Part shown: piece by piece, positions 14,611-15,415 of the stretch | How the letters are laid out: each line of letters opens with the position of its first letter | Numbering within the stretch: the stretch's first letter is position 1 | Assembly: GCA_025360285.1 (NCBI GenBank) | Contig: JANYCM010000018.1 | Location: 1-15,415, forward strand | Length of the DNA stretch: 15,415 nt | Origin: Sphingomonadales bacterium | Lineage (GTDB): Bacteria > Pseudomonadota > Alphaproteobacteria > Sphingomonadales > Sphingomonadaceae | Direction: 5' to 3' | Notes under the pieces: model-generated | Database searches by the model: none | The model's input: the letters and a program-made list of their open reading frames with translations, nothing else | Told to the model about the DNA's origin: nothing | Translations under genes and position numbers: made by a program

Positions 14611-15083
14611 TGCGCCGGCTGGTGGTGGCCGGGGCGGCGCTGCTGATCGCGGCGGCCGTCGCCATGGCGCCGGTGCCGGTGGCGGCGGCCCCGCCTGTCG
14701 ATTGCCCCAACACCGGGTTGAAGACCCAGAAGCTGCGGCTGGAAACCGCCAGCGGCACGCACCATTACACGCTGGAAATCGCCGCGACCGAGGCGCAGCA
14801 GGAATGCGGCCTGATGTTCCGCAAGGTGATGGCACGCAAGCGCGGGATGGTCTTCCCGATGAACCCGCCGCGCCGCGCCACCTTCTGGATGGAAAACACC
14901 GTGTTGCCGCTGGATTTGATCTTTGTGGGGCCGGATGACCGCGTGCTGAGCATTGCGGCCAATGCCAAGCCGTTTTCACGCGACATATTAGACGCCGGCG
15001 GGCTGACCAGCGCGGTGATCGAATTGAACGCCGGGGAAGCGGCGCGGATCGGGTTGAAGGCGGGGGACCGGATGTGGCGATAG
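14610..15083 (+). CDS. DUF192 family exported protein
   Basis: A 157-residue protein with a signal peptide or N-terminal membrane segment (MRRLVVAGAALLIAAAVAMA, cleavage near AAA at 25-27), followed by a DUF192 domain: ECGLMFRKVM (65-74), KRGMVFPM (77-84), TFWMENTVLPLDLIFV (91-106) and a C-terminal IELNAG (137-142). The residue before the conserved GLMFR is Cys rather than the more usual Arg. The family is small, beta-rich and of unknown biochemical role. The TGATG junction with the cold-shock gene indicates translational coupling, which also picks this ATG over the in-frame ATG at 14400 inside the cold-shock gene. A weak terminator follows. Confidence 0.9.
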   Translation: MRRLVVAGAALLIAAAVAMAPVPVAAAPPVDCPNTGLKTQKLRLETASGTHHYTLEIAATEAQQECGLMFRKVMARKRGMVFPMNPPRRATFWMENTVLPLDLIFVGPDDRVLSIAANAKPFSRDILDAGGLTSAVIELNAGEAARIGLKAGDRMWR

Positions 15084-15120
15084 GAAGGGGTGCGATTGTG
15101 TCCACGCCACTTACATTTGC

Positions 15121-15147
15121 GGGGATTATTCCCTTTAATTTTTTCTT
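15121..15147 (+). terminator. Probable terminator after the DUF192 gene
   Basis: The short stem ggga (15122-15125) with tccc (15130-15133), extended by a G-T wobble, is followed by tttaa and six T (15139-15144). It begins about 38 nt after the stop codon. The stem is short, so it may be weak. Confidence 0.4.
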
Positions 15148-15283
15148 GGTTGTGATCACTTAAACCGCTGTTGCCGCGCTCTCTCCCCAGCTTAATGCTG
15201 CGGCAAAATCACAGATTGTCGAGCAGCTAATACAAAAATAATTCAACGATGCACGGATGTTGTCAGTCCTGCCCCGGGCAAGA

Positions 15284-15308
15284 TTTCAAAACCTGCGAGG
15301 TTTATAAA
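15284..15308. repeat. Palindromic site upstream of the right-edge gene start
   Basis: aaacct-gcg-aggttt (15289-15303) is a perfect 6-bp dyad. With two mismatches it extends to 11-bp arms (15284-15294 and 15298-15308). It lies about 105 bp upstream of the ATG at 15413 and could be an operator for the gene beyond the edge. Confidence 0.35.
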
Positions 15309-15384
15309 ATCCTTTGCGCTGGCAACATGCCCTTGGATGACGCAGACAGAGTCAATAGCATAAAATAGCGAAATAATTGTAAAT

Positions 15385-15415
15385 TATACTTGGATTTGAT
15401 GGGAGTCGACCAATG
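15385..15415 (+). promoter_or_regulatory. Probable -10, ribosome binding site and start codon of a gene beyond the edge
   Basis: TATACT (15385-15390) resembles a -10 element. GGGAG (15401-15405) lies 7 nt before an ATG at 15413-15415, the last three bases of the window. No good -35 was found. Only the start codon is visible, so nothing can be said about the product. Confidence 0.4.

Larger units (their letters stand above)
15084..15415. other. AT-rich intergenic region at the right edge
   Basis: About 330 bp without a convincing gene, and much richer in A+T than the rest of the window, especially 15220-15400. It contains the DUF192 terminator, a small hairpin around cagc-ttaat-gctg (near 15189-15201), an 11-bp palindrome tgccccgggca (15270-15280), a longer imperfect dyad at 15284-15308, and ends with a ribosome binding site and ATG. 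No tRNA was recognised. Confidence 0.6.

Noticed and set aside
13924..15159. 411-codon minus-strand frame opposite the cold-shock and DUF192 genes
   Set aside because: The plus strand encodes two recognisable proteins with proper start signals; the antisense product is Arg/Pro-rich without motifs.

Overview
The window looks like chromosomal DNA of a high-GC alphaproteobacterium, most likely a member of the Sphingomonadales. This is inferred from two PEPxxWA-CTERM sorting-signal proteins, the alphaproteobacterial form of aspartyl-tRNA synthetase (RSPGEFYQLD in motif 2), a tandem cold-shock-domain protein next to a DUF192 gene, and a MoeA-like/MobA-like fusion protein. The species cannot be named from the sequence. 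No transposase, CRISPR array, tRNA or rRNA was found.

Left part (1-4972). The 5' end of a polyphosphate kinase 2 gene lies on the minus strand at the edge and is preceded by a 121-nt imperfect inverted repeat that takes in its ribosome binding site. Upstream of it, also on the minus strand, is a PEP-CTERM secreted-protein gene with an exact sigma-54 (-24/-12) promoter, followed by aspS. aspS is divergent from rnd (RNase D, plus strand). After rnd comes a 230-bp spacer with a short unrecognised open frame that ends inside a nested palindromic element.

Middle (4973-9714). A minus-strand ppk1-ppx pair encodes synthesis and breakdown of inorganic polyphosphate. With ppk2 at the left edge, three polyphosphate enzymes sit within 9 kb. 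Divergent from ppk1 is a second PEP-CTERM protein gene that shows no sigma-54 site.

Right part (9706-15083). A fatty acid hydroxylase/sterol desaturase family membrane protein overlaps the second PEP-CTERM gene tail to tail. Upstream on the minus strand is a tightly packed operon of coxG, an xdhC/coxI-family gene and a fused molybdopterin-binding/nucleotidyltransferase gene. These are maturation and recruitment factors for a molybdenum hydroxylase of the xanthine/CO dehydrogenase family whose catalytic subunits are not in the window. Divergent from coxG is a plus-strand pair, the tandem cold-shock protein and DUF192, joined by a TGATG overlap.

Right edge (15084-15415). This is an AT-rich stretch with a probable terminator, several small palindromes and, at the last bases, a good ribosome binding site with an ATG that probably starts a gene beyond the window.
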